This document shows positions 57,229 through 64,000 of a stretch of 64,000 nt of DNA, one piece after another; the stretch's first letter is position 1; every line of letters begins with the position of its first letter. The translations under genes and the position numbers were made by a program. The notes below the pieces were generated by a model, which was given only the letters and a program-made list of their open reading frames with translations, did not search any database and was not told the DNA's origin. The stretch is from Salibacterium lacus (GTDB lineage: Bacteria; Bacillota; Bacilli; Bacillales; Marinococcaceae), in contig NZ_JBHUML010000002.1 in the NCBI RefSeq assembly GCF_042684865.1, positions 1 through 64,000 of the forward strand. Direction: 5' to 3'.

Positions 57229-57311
57229 TTATCTGCCTCCTTCCAAGTATTATTGTAATAAAAAGATATTGTGTGTTCTTACATAAAGATGAATCGACAT
57301 TTATTGAGGGA

Positions 57312-57668
57312 TTATTCAGACTCTTTACGAATTCGTTCATTCAACTCCGTAATGGAATCGGAAATTTCCTTGATTTGTTCCTGAATGCTTTCCATTTCCG
57401 GCTCTACTTCCTGTTTGTAGCGGCTGTAGGTTTTTTTCATCTCCTGGGTAAGGCCGTCTACCGCTTCGAGCCCCTCAGTGGCAGCATAACGCCAATCATA
57501 AACGGCTGCCCGCCCTTTTCGGGAAAGAAGACGGTTCACGTTTTTCCAATTGTACTGTTTCATGTATTGTCTCGTTTCATCCCCGGATGCCGGCGCAGAA
57601 AGGAGGGAAGCAATGCCTCCTGCCATCAAACCTGCAAAAAGTCCGGAAATTAATGATTTCGAATCCAC
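57312..57668 (-). CDS. yhaH: YtxH-domain protein YhaH
   Basis: A 118-aa protein: hydrophobic start with the YtxH-like GLFAGLMAGGIASLLSAPASGDETRQY, then a charged helical coil to the end (EMKKTYSRYKQEVEPEMESIQEQIKEISDSI). Membrane-associated general-stress-like protein of unknown function. Order hpr-yhaH matches B. subtilis. Confidence 0.85.
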   Translation of the reverse strand: MDSKSLISGLFAGLMAGGIASLLSAPASGDETRQYMKQYNWKNVNRLLSRKGRAAVYDWRYAATEGLEAVDGLTQEMKKTYSRYKQEVEPEMESIQEQIKEISDSITELNERIRKESE

Positions 57669-57865
57669 GATACCACCTATCCTTTCTCTCCTACGTTCTT
57701 TCTTTCTATAAATATTATTCTCTGATAACAGTATAGAGAAAAATCAAAAAAATGAAAAGAACAATCTGCTTTTATTAGTTAGAAAAATAGCAGGATGGAA
57801 AAAGTAATCGCTTTCATATTTTAGGGATCACGAATCGACACTTCTTTTTACATCACGCCGGATCA

Positions 57866-57896
57866 ACAAAAAAACGCCGGCTGCGCAGCCGGCGTT
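57866..57896 (-). terminator. terminator of serC
   Basis: Perfect 24-bp palindrome AACGCCGGCTGC/GCAGCCGGCGTT followed on the minus strand by seven T. Confidence 0.85.
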
Positions 57897-57917
57897 GACA
57901 GGGTGGATGACCCGGGG

Positions 57918-59000
57918 CTATCCGTGCTTTTTATGAAAGTCCAGCATAAACGTGCGGAGAGCCTCGCATGATTCGAGAGATACTGCATTGTACAGCGAAG
58001 CCCGGCATCCGCCGACAGAGCGGTGGCCGTTCAGGCCGACAAATCCTGCTTCTTTAGCTTTTTCAAGAAAGGTTTTGTTCAGCTCTTCGCTCGGAAGGTT
58101 AAAGGTGATGTTCATGTTGGAACGGCTGTCTTTTTCTGCGTGTCCTTTGTAAAATCCGCCGCTGTGGTCAATCGTGTCATACAGCAGGGAGGCTTTTTCG
58201 TTGTTTCGCTCCTGCATTCCTTCGGCGCCGCCGCGGTTTCGTATCCAGTCGAGCACATACCTCAGCATATAAATCGCAAAAGTCGGCGGTGTGTGATACA
58301 AAGAGTTCTTGTCCGCATGCGTGTCATAGCGCAGGAATGTAGGAATGGACTGCGGTATCTTATGAAGCATTTCTTTTTCTATAATAACGATGGTAACGCC
58401 CGAAGGACCGAGATTTTTCTGGGCGCCGGCATAAATAAGCGAGAACTGATCCACCGGGACCGGTCTGCTTAGAATGTCACTGGACATGTCGGCGATGATC
58501 GGCGACTTCCAGTCAGGCAGTGTCTGCCACTGTGTACCAAAAATCGTATTATTGGATGTGATGTGAACGTAAGCATCCGTCTCATCTACATCCATATTTT
58601 CCATCCCGGGGATGTATGTGTAGTTATGTTCGGCAGACGACGCCCCGACCTTTGTCTGACCGAGAAGCTGCGCTTCCTTTAACGCTTTTTCCGACCAGGA
58701 ACCGGTCAGGATATAGTTGGCTCTGCCGCCGTCAGGCAGAAAATTCATAGGGATCATTGGAAACTGCAGGCTTGCTCCTCCCTGCAGAAACAGGACCTCG
58801 TGGGTATCCGGCACCTGCAGCAGTTCTTTGATACCGGCTGCTGCTTCGTTGTGTACTTCTTCATACTCCTTGCTGCGGTGGCTTAATTCCATGACCGACA
58901 TTCCCGTGCCGTTGAAATCAAGCATTTCCTCCCCGGCCTTTTTCAGTACTTCCTCGGGAAGAGCAGCCGGGCCTGCGTTAAAATTATGAGCTCTTGTCAA
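57918..59000 (-). CDS. serC: phosphoserine aminotransferase
   Basis: A 360-aa PLP enzyme of serine biosynthesis, making 3-phosphoserine from 3-phosphohydroxypyruvate and glutamate. PLP lysine Lys195 in YAGAQKNLGPSG; family start FNAGPAALPEEVLKKA, FLQGGASLQFPMIPMNFLP, TSNNTIFGTQW and the late GLNGHRSVGGCRASLYNAV. ATG (from the MTRAHN start) has a weak ribosome binding site. Between hit and yhaH, as expected. Confidence 0.93.
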   Translation of the reverse strand: MTRAHNFNAGPAALPEEVLKKAGEEMLDFNGTGMSVMELSHRSKEYEEVHNEAAAGIKELLQVPDTHEVLFLQGGASLQFPMIPMNFLPDGGRANYILTGSWSEKALKEAQLLGQTKVGASSAEHNYTYIPGMENMDVDETDAYVHITSNNTIFGTQWQTLPDWKSPIIADMSSDILSRPVPVDQFSLIYAGAQKNLGPSGVTIVIIEKEMLHKIPQSIPTFLRYDTHADKNSLYHTPPTFAIYMLRYVLDWIRNRGGAEGMQERNNEKASLLYDTIDHSGGFYKGHAEKDSRSNMNITFNLPSEELNKTFLEKAKEAGFVGLNGHRSVGGCRASLYNAVSLESCEALRTFMLDFHKKHG

Positions 59001-59083
59001 TGTGCTTCCACTCCTTCAATGTATGTCGGAGCCGCCTGTCTGAAACGTGCAGAAGGTGGTCGACGTAATAAAAATAAATGGTT

Positions 59084-59512
59084 CTATAAATGGCTGTTGA
59101 TGCGTTTGGCGACAGCCTGCAGATCTTCGGAAGTGTAATGGGAGCTGTTATCCTCAAACACAGGCTGAAAACCATCATCCGCTCCGTATCTCGGGATGAA
59201 ATGCAGGTGGTAATGAAATACCGACTGGGAAGCGGCGGAACCGTTGTTGTTGATGATGTTCATTCCGGCGGGCTGAAACTCTTCTTTGATGGCGTTTGCG
59301 ATTTTTGGAGCTGTTTTAAAAAGATGGGCAGCCGTATCTTCATGTAATTCAAAGATATTTTCCTGATGATCCTTTGGAATCAGCAGGGTGTGACCTTTCG
59401 TGGCCTGACCGAGATCGACAAAGGCAAGGCAGACATCATCTTCATAAACAACCGCAGCAGGTATATCTCCGGCGGTGATCTTGCAGAAAATGCAGGTACT
59501 GTCGTGTGTCAT
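59084..59512 (-). CDS. hit: HIT family nucleotide hydrolase
   Basis: A 142-aa protein of the histidine-triad family, hydrolysing adenosine phosphoramidates and similar. Zinc-type CIFCKITAGDIPAAVVYED start, GHTLLIPKDHQENIFEL and the triad HYHLHFIPRYG near residue 100. ATG after AAAGGAGCG; an upstream TTG is rejected. Divergent from the AMP-binding gene. Confidence 0.92.
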   Translation of the reverse strand: MTHDSTCIFCKITAGDIPAAVVYEDDVCLAFVDLGQATKGHTLLIPKDHQENIFELHEDTAAHLFKTAPKIANAIKEEFQPAGMNIINNNGSAASQSVFHYHLHFIPRYGADDGFQPVFEDNSSHYTSEDLQAVAKRINSHL

Positions 59513-59592
59513 GGGCAACGCTCCTTTATATTTAATAGTATATCTTTATTCTATCAGTCCGCTCATGCATCGGCAAAAACAACTCTGGATTG

Positions 59593-59621
59593 TTACAAAA
59601 ATAAAGCCGTAATGCTATAAT
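59593..59621 (+). promoter_or_regulatory. sigma-A promoter of the AMP-binding gene and perhaps ecs
   Basis: TTACAA, 17-base spacer, TATAAT, about 35 bases before the start codon. Confidence 0.6.
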
Positions 59622-59655
59622 CTGTTTAGTACAAATAAGGAAAAGGAGGACTTCC

Positions 59656-60960
59656 ATGTTTGTCCCCCTGCTATTAACGGATTTTCTTGACCGCGCGGTG
59701 TCGTTGTACGGAAATAGGACGGCAGTGATAGATGGGTCAAAAGAAGTAACATACGAAAAATTAAATTATAATGTTAATCAACTTTCCCGTGCGTTAAACG
59801 ATCTCGGTATCAAAAAAGGGGACAAAGCAGCATATTTAACCCGTAACTGTCAGGAAATGGTAGAAGGATATTACGGAGTATTTCAGACCGGGGCGGTGAT
59901 GACTCCGCTCGGTACAGGTCTGAGCCCTGAAGAATATGTATTTATTCTGAATCATAGTGAAAGCAGGGTGCTGATTGTAGAAGAGGCGTTGTATCCGCGC
60001 ATCTCTTCCATTACAGACCAGCTTGAAACGATTGAACATATCATCGTCATTGGAAAATCTCCGGTGTCGGAGGGATGCCTGCATTACGATTCATGGAAAA
60101 ATCAGTTCCCGGGTTATGCATACGACCGGGTGGAACTTGAAGAACAGGATGTTGCAACGCTGCAGTACACACGGGGGACAACCGGCCAGCCGAAAGGAGT
60201 GCTTACTGCCCATCGCAGCAACTACCTGCACGCCTTATCAGCTATGCACCATCTCCGGGTGAGTGATGGGGACCGGCTCCTGCATGTGCTGCCCATGCAT
60301 CACGCGAATGCCTGGGGGGCTCCATTTATTTACACATCCAACGGGGCGGTTCAGGTTATGCAGCAGGACATGGAAGCGCGTGTTACAGCACATAATATCG
60401 ATGCCTATCATATCACGGTGGTCCACATGACACCTCCTGTGCTGCAGAACCTGCTGGAGTACTACAAAGAAAAAGGCACCGCTCCAAAAAACCGTGATGT
60501 GCGTCTGGTCGTATCCGGAGAAATTCCTCCCCGTGATATTGTGCACCGGGTGGAAACGGAACTGGGCTGGGAATTTGTGCAGGTCTACGGTATGACCGAA
60601 ACCTCCCCGCTTGTTGCTGTGTCAGAGGTGAGACCCCAGCATCAGCATCTGACAGACAATCAAAAAGAAGAGGTGAAGGCGAAAACCGGCTTTCCCATGA
60701 TCGGCGTCAATGTGAAAGTTGTCGACGATGAAGGAGTGGAAATTCCACGTGACGGGGTGACGAGTGGTGAGATTATTATCCGCTCCAACCATGTGATGGA
60801 AAGCTACCTCAAAAATCCGGACGAAACATCACAGTCCATCAAGAACGGCTGGCTTCATACAGGTGACCGTGCTGTAATCGATGCGGACGGATACATTGAA
60901 ATCAAAGAACGGAAAAGAAAAACGGCATATACATCCCCTCATGTGGATACGACGCCGTAG
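59656..60960 (+). CDS. AMP-binding acyl-CoA synthetase-like protein, C-terminal domain missing
   Basis: A 434-aa protein. It contains the large N-terminal domain of ANL enzymes: the P-loop-like YTRGTTGQPKGV near residue 170 (Ser of TSGT replaced by Arg), GMTETSP, and the late GWLHTGDRAVIDADGYIEIKERKR hinge. It stops right after the hinge, with about 100 residues of the usual mobile C-terminal domain, including the catalytic lysine, absent. The next gene (ecsA) starts 15 bases on, so this is a true truncation and not a frameshift within this window. Likely inactive or only a binding protein. Lies between hit and ecsA, where B. subtilis has no such gene. Confidence 0.8.
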   Translation: MFVPLLLTDFLDRAVSLYGNRTAVIDGSKEVTYEKLNYNVNQLSRALNDLGIKKGDKAAYLTRNCQEMVEGYYGVFQTGAVMTPLGTGLSPEEYVFILNHSESRVLIVEEALYPRISSITDQLETIEHIIVIGKSPVSEGCLHYDSWKNQFPGYAYDRVELEEQDVATLQYTRGTTGQPKGVLTAHRSNYLHALSAMHHLRVSDGDRLLHVLPMHHANAWGAPFIYTSNGAVQVMQQDMEARVTAHNIDAYHITVVHMTPPVLQNLLEYYKEKGTAPKNRDVRLVVSGEIPPRDIVHRVETELGWEFVQVYGMTETSPLVAVSEVRPQHQHLTDNQKEEVKAKTGFPMIGVNVKVVDDEGVEIPRDGVTSGEIIIRSNHVMESYLKNPDETSQSIKNGWLHTGDRAVIDADGYIEIKERKRKTAYTSPHVDTTP

Positions 60961-60974
60961 AAGGAGGCACAATC

Positions 60975-61715
60975 ATGATGGAGCTTCTTGAACTGAATCA
61001 GGTCAGTGGAGGTTACAATATCCACAAGCCGGTCCTGCATGAGCTTGACTTTCACGTGCAGGCAGGCGAGATGGTTGGTCTTATCGGGTTGAACGGAGCA
61101 GGAAAAAGTACAACCATTAAACATATTCTAGGCTTGATGGAGCCGGCAAATGGCGATATTCGGATACAGGGAGTGCGGTGCCGGGAAGAACCGGAAACGT
61201 ACCGGCGGACCTTCACGTATATTCCCGAAACGCCTATCCTGTATGAAGAACTCACACTGTGGGAGCATTTAAGGCTGACGGCGGCCGCTTATGGAGTCGA
61301 AGATAACCTGTTTGAGGAACGGGCCGCCAGCCTGCTGAAAGAATACCGGATGGAAAAGATGAAACACTGGTTCCCAAGCCACTTTTCTAAAGGCATGCGT
61401 CAGAAGGTCATGATTATGTGTGCCTTTCTTGTGCAGCCCAGTCTTTATGTTGTGGACGAACCATTTGTCGGTCTTGACCCTGTGGCCATCAAGTCACTGC
61501 TGGATATGATGGAGGAGAAAAAACAGGAGGGAGCCGCCATCCTGATGTCGACTCATATTCTGGCTACAGCGGAGCGGTACTGCGACCGTTTCATTCTTCT
61601 GCATGAAGGACGGATCAGGCATCAGGGAACGCTTGCGGAACTGCGCGAACAGACAGGCATGCCGGAAGCCGATCTTGACGACTTATACATAGAAGTGACC
61701 AAAGGGGAAGTTTGA
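60975..61715 (+). CDS. ecsA: ABC transporter ATPase EcsA
   Basis: A 246-aa ATP-binding protein. Walker A GLNGAGKSTTIK near residues 38-46, signature FSKGMRQKVMI near 140, Walker B LYVVDEPFVGLDP near 160, and the H-loop in STHILATAERYC. Works with EcsB; the Ecs system supports protein secretion, intramembrane proteolysis and transformation in B. subtilis. ATG after AAGGAGGCAC. It overlaps ecsB by one base. Confidence 0.93.
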   Translation: MMELLELNQVSGGYNIHKPVLHELDFHVQAGEMVGLIGLNGAGKSTTIKHILGLMEPANGDIRIQGVRCREEPETYRRTFTYIPETPILYEELTLWEHLRLTAAAYGVEDNLFEERAASLLKEYRMEKMKHWFPSHFSKGMRQKVMIMCAFLVQPSLYVVDEPFVGLDPVAIKSLLDMMEEKKQEGAAILMSTHILATAERYCDRFILLHEGRIRHQGTLAELREQTGMPEADLDDLYIEVTKGEV

Positions 61716-62944
61716 TGAATATACAATCGCTGTGGAAAGACCGTGTCCAGACGTTCTGGTATCAAGCCGTGCGCTATCTGCGCCTGATCGGCAACAGCGG
61801 CTTTATGTTCAGCCTGTATGCTCTGTTTCTGGCCGGTGGATATTTTTATCCATCGTTTATGGAATGGCTGCCTTCCTCGGTCCCGGTTCCGCTTCTATTT
61901 ACACTGCTTTTTGCATATCTGTTAACGAGATGTCCGCTCCGCACGTTTCTAAAAGAAGGCGACCTCGTCTTTTTGCTGCCGCTGGAAAACCGGTTAAAAT
62001 CATATTTTAGAAAATCGGTTATCTATTCATACGTGTTTCAGTCGGCATCGGTTGTTATTGTGTTTTTGCTGCTCGGTCCGTTATTTAGAGACCGGGTCGC
62101 TGATGACAATTTGTACATGTATACGGTCCTGCTGCTGCTTCTTGTCATCAATGGTTGGAATTACGCTTCATTCTGGGCGGAAATGCGGTTCCAGGAAGAA
62201 TCCATCCGTTTTAAACATACAGCCGGCCGTGCGGTTTTAAATGCAGGAGCCGGCTACCTTCTGTTTCACGGGGCTCCGCTGTGGTTTCCGGCGGCGGTCG
62301 TTATTCTGATGGTGTTTGTGTACGTCTTTTATTACTACCCGCTTCTCGGCCGTCATCTGCTGAAATGGGAAGTGCTTCTGCAGCAGGAGCAAAAGCGTTT
62401 GTCCGCATTTTACCGGTTCGTGCGCTCGTTCACCGATGTCGGGTACGTCAAGACAGGGGTGAAGCGCCGCCGCTGGCTGAGTGCGCTGATGGACCGCTGG
62501 GTCTGGAACAAAGGCTCCGTGTTCTTGGTTCTGTTCGGCAAATCCTTTATACGATCGGGCGAATACTTCGGCATGTATATCCGGTTAATACTGGCCGCGG
62601 GGCTCGTTATGTATGCTTTTCCAAACGACTGGTTCCGGATGGCGGCTGCGTTTCTTTTCCTTTACATGACAAGCGTACAGCTTCGAACTCTCTGGCATCA
62701 CCTCGACGTGACCATCTGGCCGGACCTTTATCCGGTGCCGTTTGAGCATAAACAAAACGATTTTAAAGCACTCGTGAAAACACTTCTTGTCATTCAAACG
62801 TCCCTGCTTACTGTCGTCTATCTATTGACAGCGGGTTCATGGTTGCCGGGTGTGGTTCTATTTGGTGCAGGTCTGCTGTTTTGTGTTGTGTATCCATTAT
62901 CCCAAAAAGACAAGGCGATGATTCAGCCGGATCAGGAGGCGTGA
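61715..62944 (+). CDS. ecsB: ABC transporter permease EcsB
   Basis: A 409-aa integral membrane protein with about ten hydrophobic helices, basic loops (KRRRW, RNRLKSYF type) and no ATP motif. The start WKDRVQTFWYQAVRYLRLIGNSGFMFSLYALFLAGGYFYP matches EcsB. Start codon overlaps the ecsA stop, so the two subunits are coupled. The substrate is not known. Confidence 0.9.
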   Translation: MNIQSLWKDRVQTFWYQAVRYLRLIGNSGFMFSLYALFLAGGYFYPSFMEWLPSSVPVPLLFTLLFAYLLTRCPLRTFLKEGDLVFLLPLENRLKSYFRKSVIYSYVFQSASVVIVFLLLGPLFRDRVADDNLYMYTVLLLLLVINGWNYASFWAEMRFQEESIRFKHTAGRAVLNAGAGYLLFHGAPLWFPAAVVILMVFVYVFYYYPLLGRHLLKWEVLLQQEQKRLSAFYRFVRSFTDVGYVKTGVKRRRWLSALMDRWVWNKGSVFLVLFGKSFIRSGEYFGMYIRLILAAGLVMYAFPNDWFRMAAAFLFLYMTSVQLRTLWHHLDVTIWPDLYPVPFEHKQNDFKALVKTLLVIQTSLLTVVYLLTAGSWLPGVVLFGAGLLFCVVYPLSQKDKAMIQPDQEA

Positions 62945-62946
62945 TC

Positions 62947-63687
62947 ATGAACGATTACGAACAAAAAGCGCTTGAAGAAGCCCGGGTGTGGCTGCGGCAG
63001 CTGAAAAAACCACAAAGCATGACGCGCAGCGCGGCGGCAAGAGTGCAGGGCCGGATTAACCATTTGATGCCCGGAGCGTTTCACCGCTCCATGGGGAAGG
63101 CTGTACAGCAGATGACAGGAGGCGTATTGACAGGCTCGGATTATCTGCCGAATAAAAAATTATCCCCGGCTGAAACGCTTGAGGAAGCGGATCAAAAGCT
63201 TGAAGAGCTGATCCCGTTTTACCAGAGAGGGGCGGCTGTGGAAGGAGCCGGGACCGGGGCCGGCGGCATCCTCCTTGGAGCCGCAGACTTTCCACTTCTG
63301 CTGGGTTTCAAAATGCGTTTTCTTTTTTCCGCGGCGATGATTTACGGGTTGGATGTCCATGATTTTCGGAACCGGCTGTATCTGCTCCACATTTTTCAGG
63401 CGGCGTTTTCCAGTCCGGAGAAACGAAAAGAAACCGCGGACCGTCTCGAGACGTGGGACGACTATATCAAAGAAAAACCGAGAAAATTGGAGATTGCTGA
63501 AGAATGGGACTGGACGGCATTTCAGCAGGAATACAGAGATCATATTGATCTGGTGAAAATGCTGCAGCTGATGCCTGGTTTCGGCGCTGTCATAGGTGCA
63601 GCTGCCAACCATCATCTGCTGGCGCAGCTGGGAGAGGCCGCCAAGCAGGGGTACCGCTGGAAGTGGCTGATGGAAAAAGAAATGTGA
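62947..63687 (+). CDS. ecsC: EcsC family protein
   Basis: A 246-aa protein. Family segments: ARVQGRINHLMPGAFHRSMGKAVQQM, then the Gly/Ala-rich membrane-active helix AAVEGAGTGAGGILLGAADFPLLLGFKMRFLFSAAMIYG, and MLQLMPGFGAVIGAAANHHLLAQLGEAAKQGYRWKWL near the end. Third gene of the ecs operon, 2 bases after ecsB. ATG after CAGGAGGCG. Role unclear and not essential for EcsAB in B. subtilis. Confidence 0.9.
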   Translation: MNDYEQKALEEARVWLRQLKKPQSMTRSAAARVQGRINHLMPGAFHRSMGKAVQQMTGGVLTGSDYLPNKKLSPAETLEEADQKLEELIPFYQRGAAVEGAGTGAGGILLGAADFPLLLGFKMRFLFSAAMIYGLDVHDFRNRLYLLHIFQAAFSSPEKRKETADRLETWDDYIKEKPRKLEIAEEWDWTAFQQEYRDHIDLVKMLQLMPGFGAVIGAAANHHLLAQLGEAAKQGYRWKWLMEKEM

Positions 63688-63732
63688 AAGAAGTCCGGGC
63701 TGCTCTGTTTAGAGCTGCCCGGACTTCTTTGG
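63688..63732. terminator. bidirectional terminator ecsC / yhaA
   Basis: Stem AAGAAGTCCGGGC/GCCCGGACTTCTT with an inner AGCTC-like loop. Confidence 0.85.
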
Positions 63733-63824
63733 TTGGATTGGTCGTGCAATGGGCACAGAATCCCCCGGCAGGATGGTAGTGTCCACACCCTGGCTGCATT
63801 CTGTTTTTCATAACGTTTACTTCA

Positions 63825-64000
63825 TCAGGCCGGTTCGTAATCGATGACGGCTTTGCCGAGAATTTTAGCGGCCAGAAGAATGGCCCGTTCATCAATATCA
63901 AACTTCGGATGGTGATGGGGATACGGTGTTTCCCAATCAGGATGGGCTGCACCGGTGAAGAAATAGGAACCTTTCACGTGATGAAGATAATAGGCAAAGT
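63825..64000 (-). CDS. yhaA: C-terminal end of M20 amidohydrolase (YhaA-like), partial
   Basis: The last 58 codons of a minus-strand gene that runs off the window. The visible end (FAYYLHHVKGSYFFTGAAH, then TPYPHHHPKFDIDERAILLAAKILGKAV) is the typical C terminus of M20 amidohydrolases such as N-acyl-amino-acid hydrolases. yhaA lies at this place after ecsC in B. subtilis. The upstream part is not in the window. Confidence 0.85.
   Translation of the reverse strand, partial: FAYYLHHVKGSYFFTGAAHPDWETPYPHHHPKFDIDERAILLAAKILGKAVIDYEPA

Noticed and set aside
60900..60975. Frameshift hiding the C-terminal domain of the AMP-binding protein
   Set aside because: No frame downstream of the hinge encodes the missing domain; ecsA begins 15 bases after the stop.

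Overview
The window is about 64 kb from a spore-forming Bacillaceae chromosome. This rests on several things. There is a Bacillus-type rRNA-tRNA block and an alpha/beta small acid-soluble spore protein. PrkA, YhbH and SpoVR are all present. The gene order also follows two Bacillus subtilis neighbourhoods: yhbA-yhbB-cspR...prkA-yhbH, and yheB-yheA...yhaX...yhaO-yhaN...yhaL-prsA...hpr-yhaH-serC-hit-ecsABC-yhaA. The genus cannot be fixed from the sequence alone.

Layout. 1-2041: the 3' end of a 5S rRNA gene, then 16 tRNA genes, interrupted by three tandem copies of a ~115-bp repeat with a covarying hairpin. 2.1-15.0 kb: small membrane and hydrophilic proteins, a B3/B4-domain protein, queG, ogt, yhbB, trmL, a heme-monooxygenase-like protein, a YufK-like protein, a class A penicillin-binding protein, prkA, a type I signal peptidase and yhbH.

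15.0-32.7 kb: an integrated, visibly AT-rich element of 17,651 bp bounded by 51-bp direct repeats in the 3' part of tRNA-Pro(GGG). It encodes a tyrosine integrase, an XRE regulator, a sigma-like regulator, a winged-helix replication candidate and a head module: scaffold, major capsid protein, small and large terminase, portal and two neck-protein candidates. It has no recognisable tail, tape-measure, baseplate, holin or endolysin gene. This is what a capsid-forming phage satellite that borrows tails would look like, and it is the most interesting object in the window. It is dense in intrinsic terminators, long inverted repeats and hairpins over ribosome binding sites.

32.7-63.7 kb: msrA, glpP, pgcA, an arylamine N-acetyltransferase, acylphosphatase, spoVR, aminopeptidase M29, a LemA protein, a NAD(P)-binding protein and a SASP gene. 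Then come yheB, yheA, yhaX, a lysozyme-like protein, a GYG-repeat protein and the SbcCD-like pair yhaO-yhaN. A CssRS-like secretion-stress two-component system sits next to yhaL and prsA. After two YjcZ-type peptides follow ypmS, a DUF3267 protein, hpr, yhaH, serC and hit, then a C-terminally truncated AMP-binding protein, ecsABC and the end of yhaA.

Themes. Cell-envelope and secretion genes are concentrated here (signal peptidase, PBP, PrsA, CssRS-like system, EcsAB, YpmS). So are sporulation-linked genes (PrkA, YhbH, SpoVR, SASP, YhaX, YhaL, YjcZ peptides, Hpr). Several small genes under 60 codons with good ribosome binding sites are added. Identifications rest on reading motifs and remembered synteny; no database search was run.
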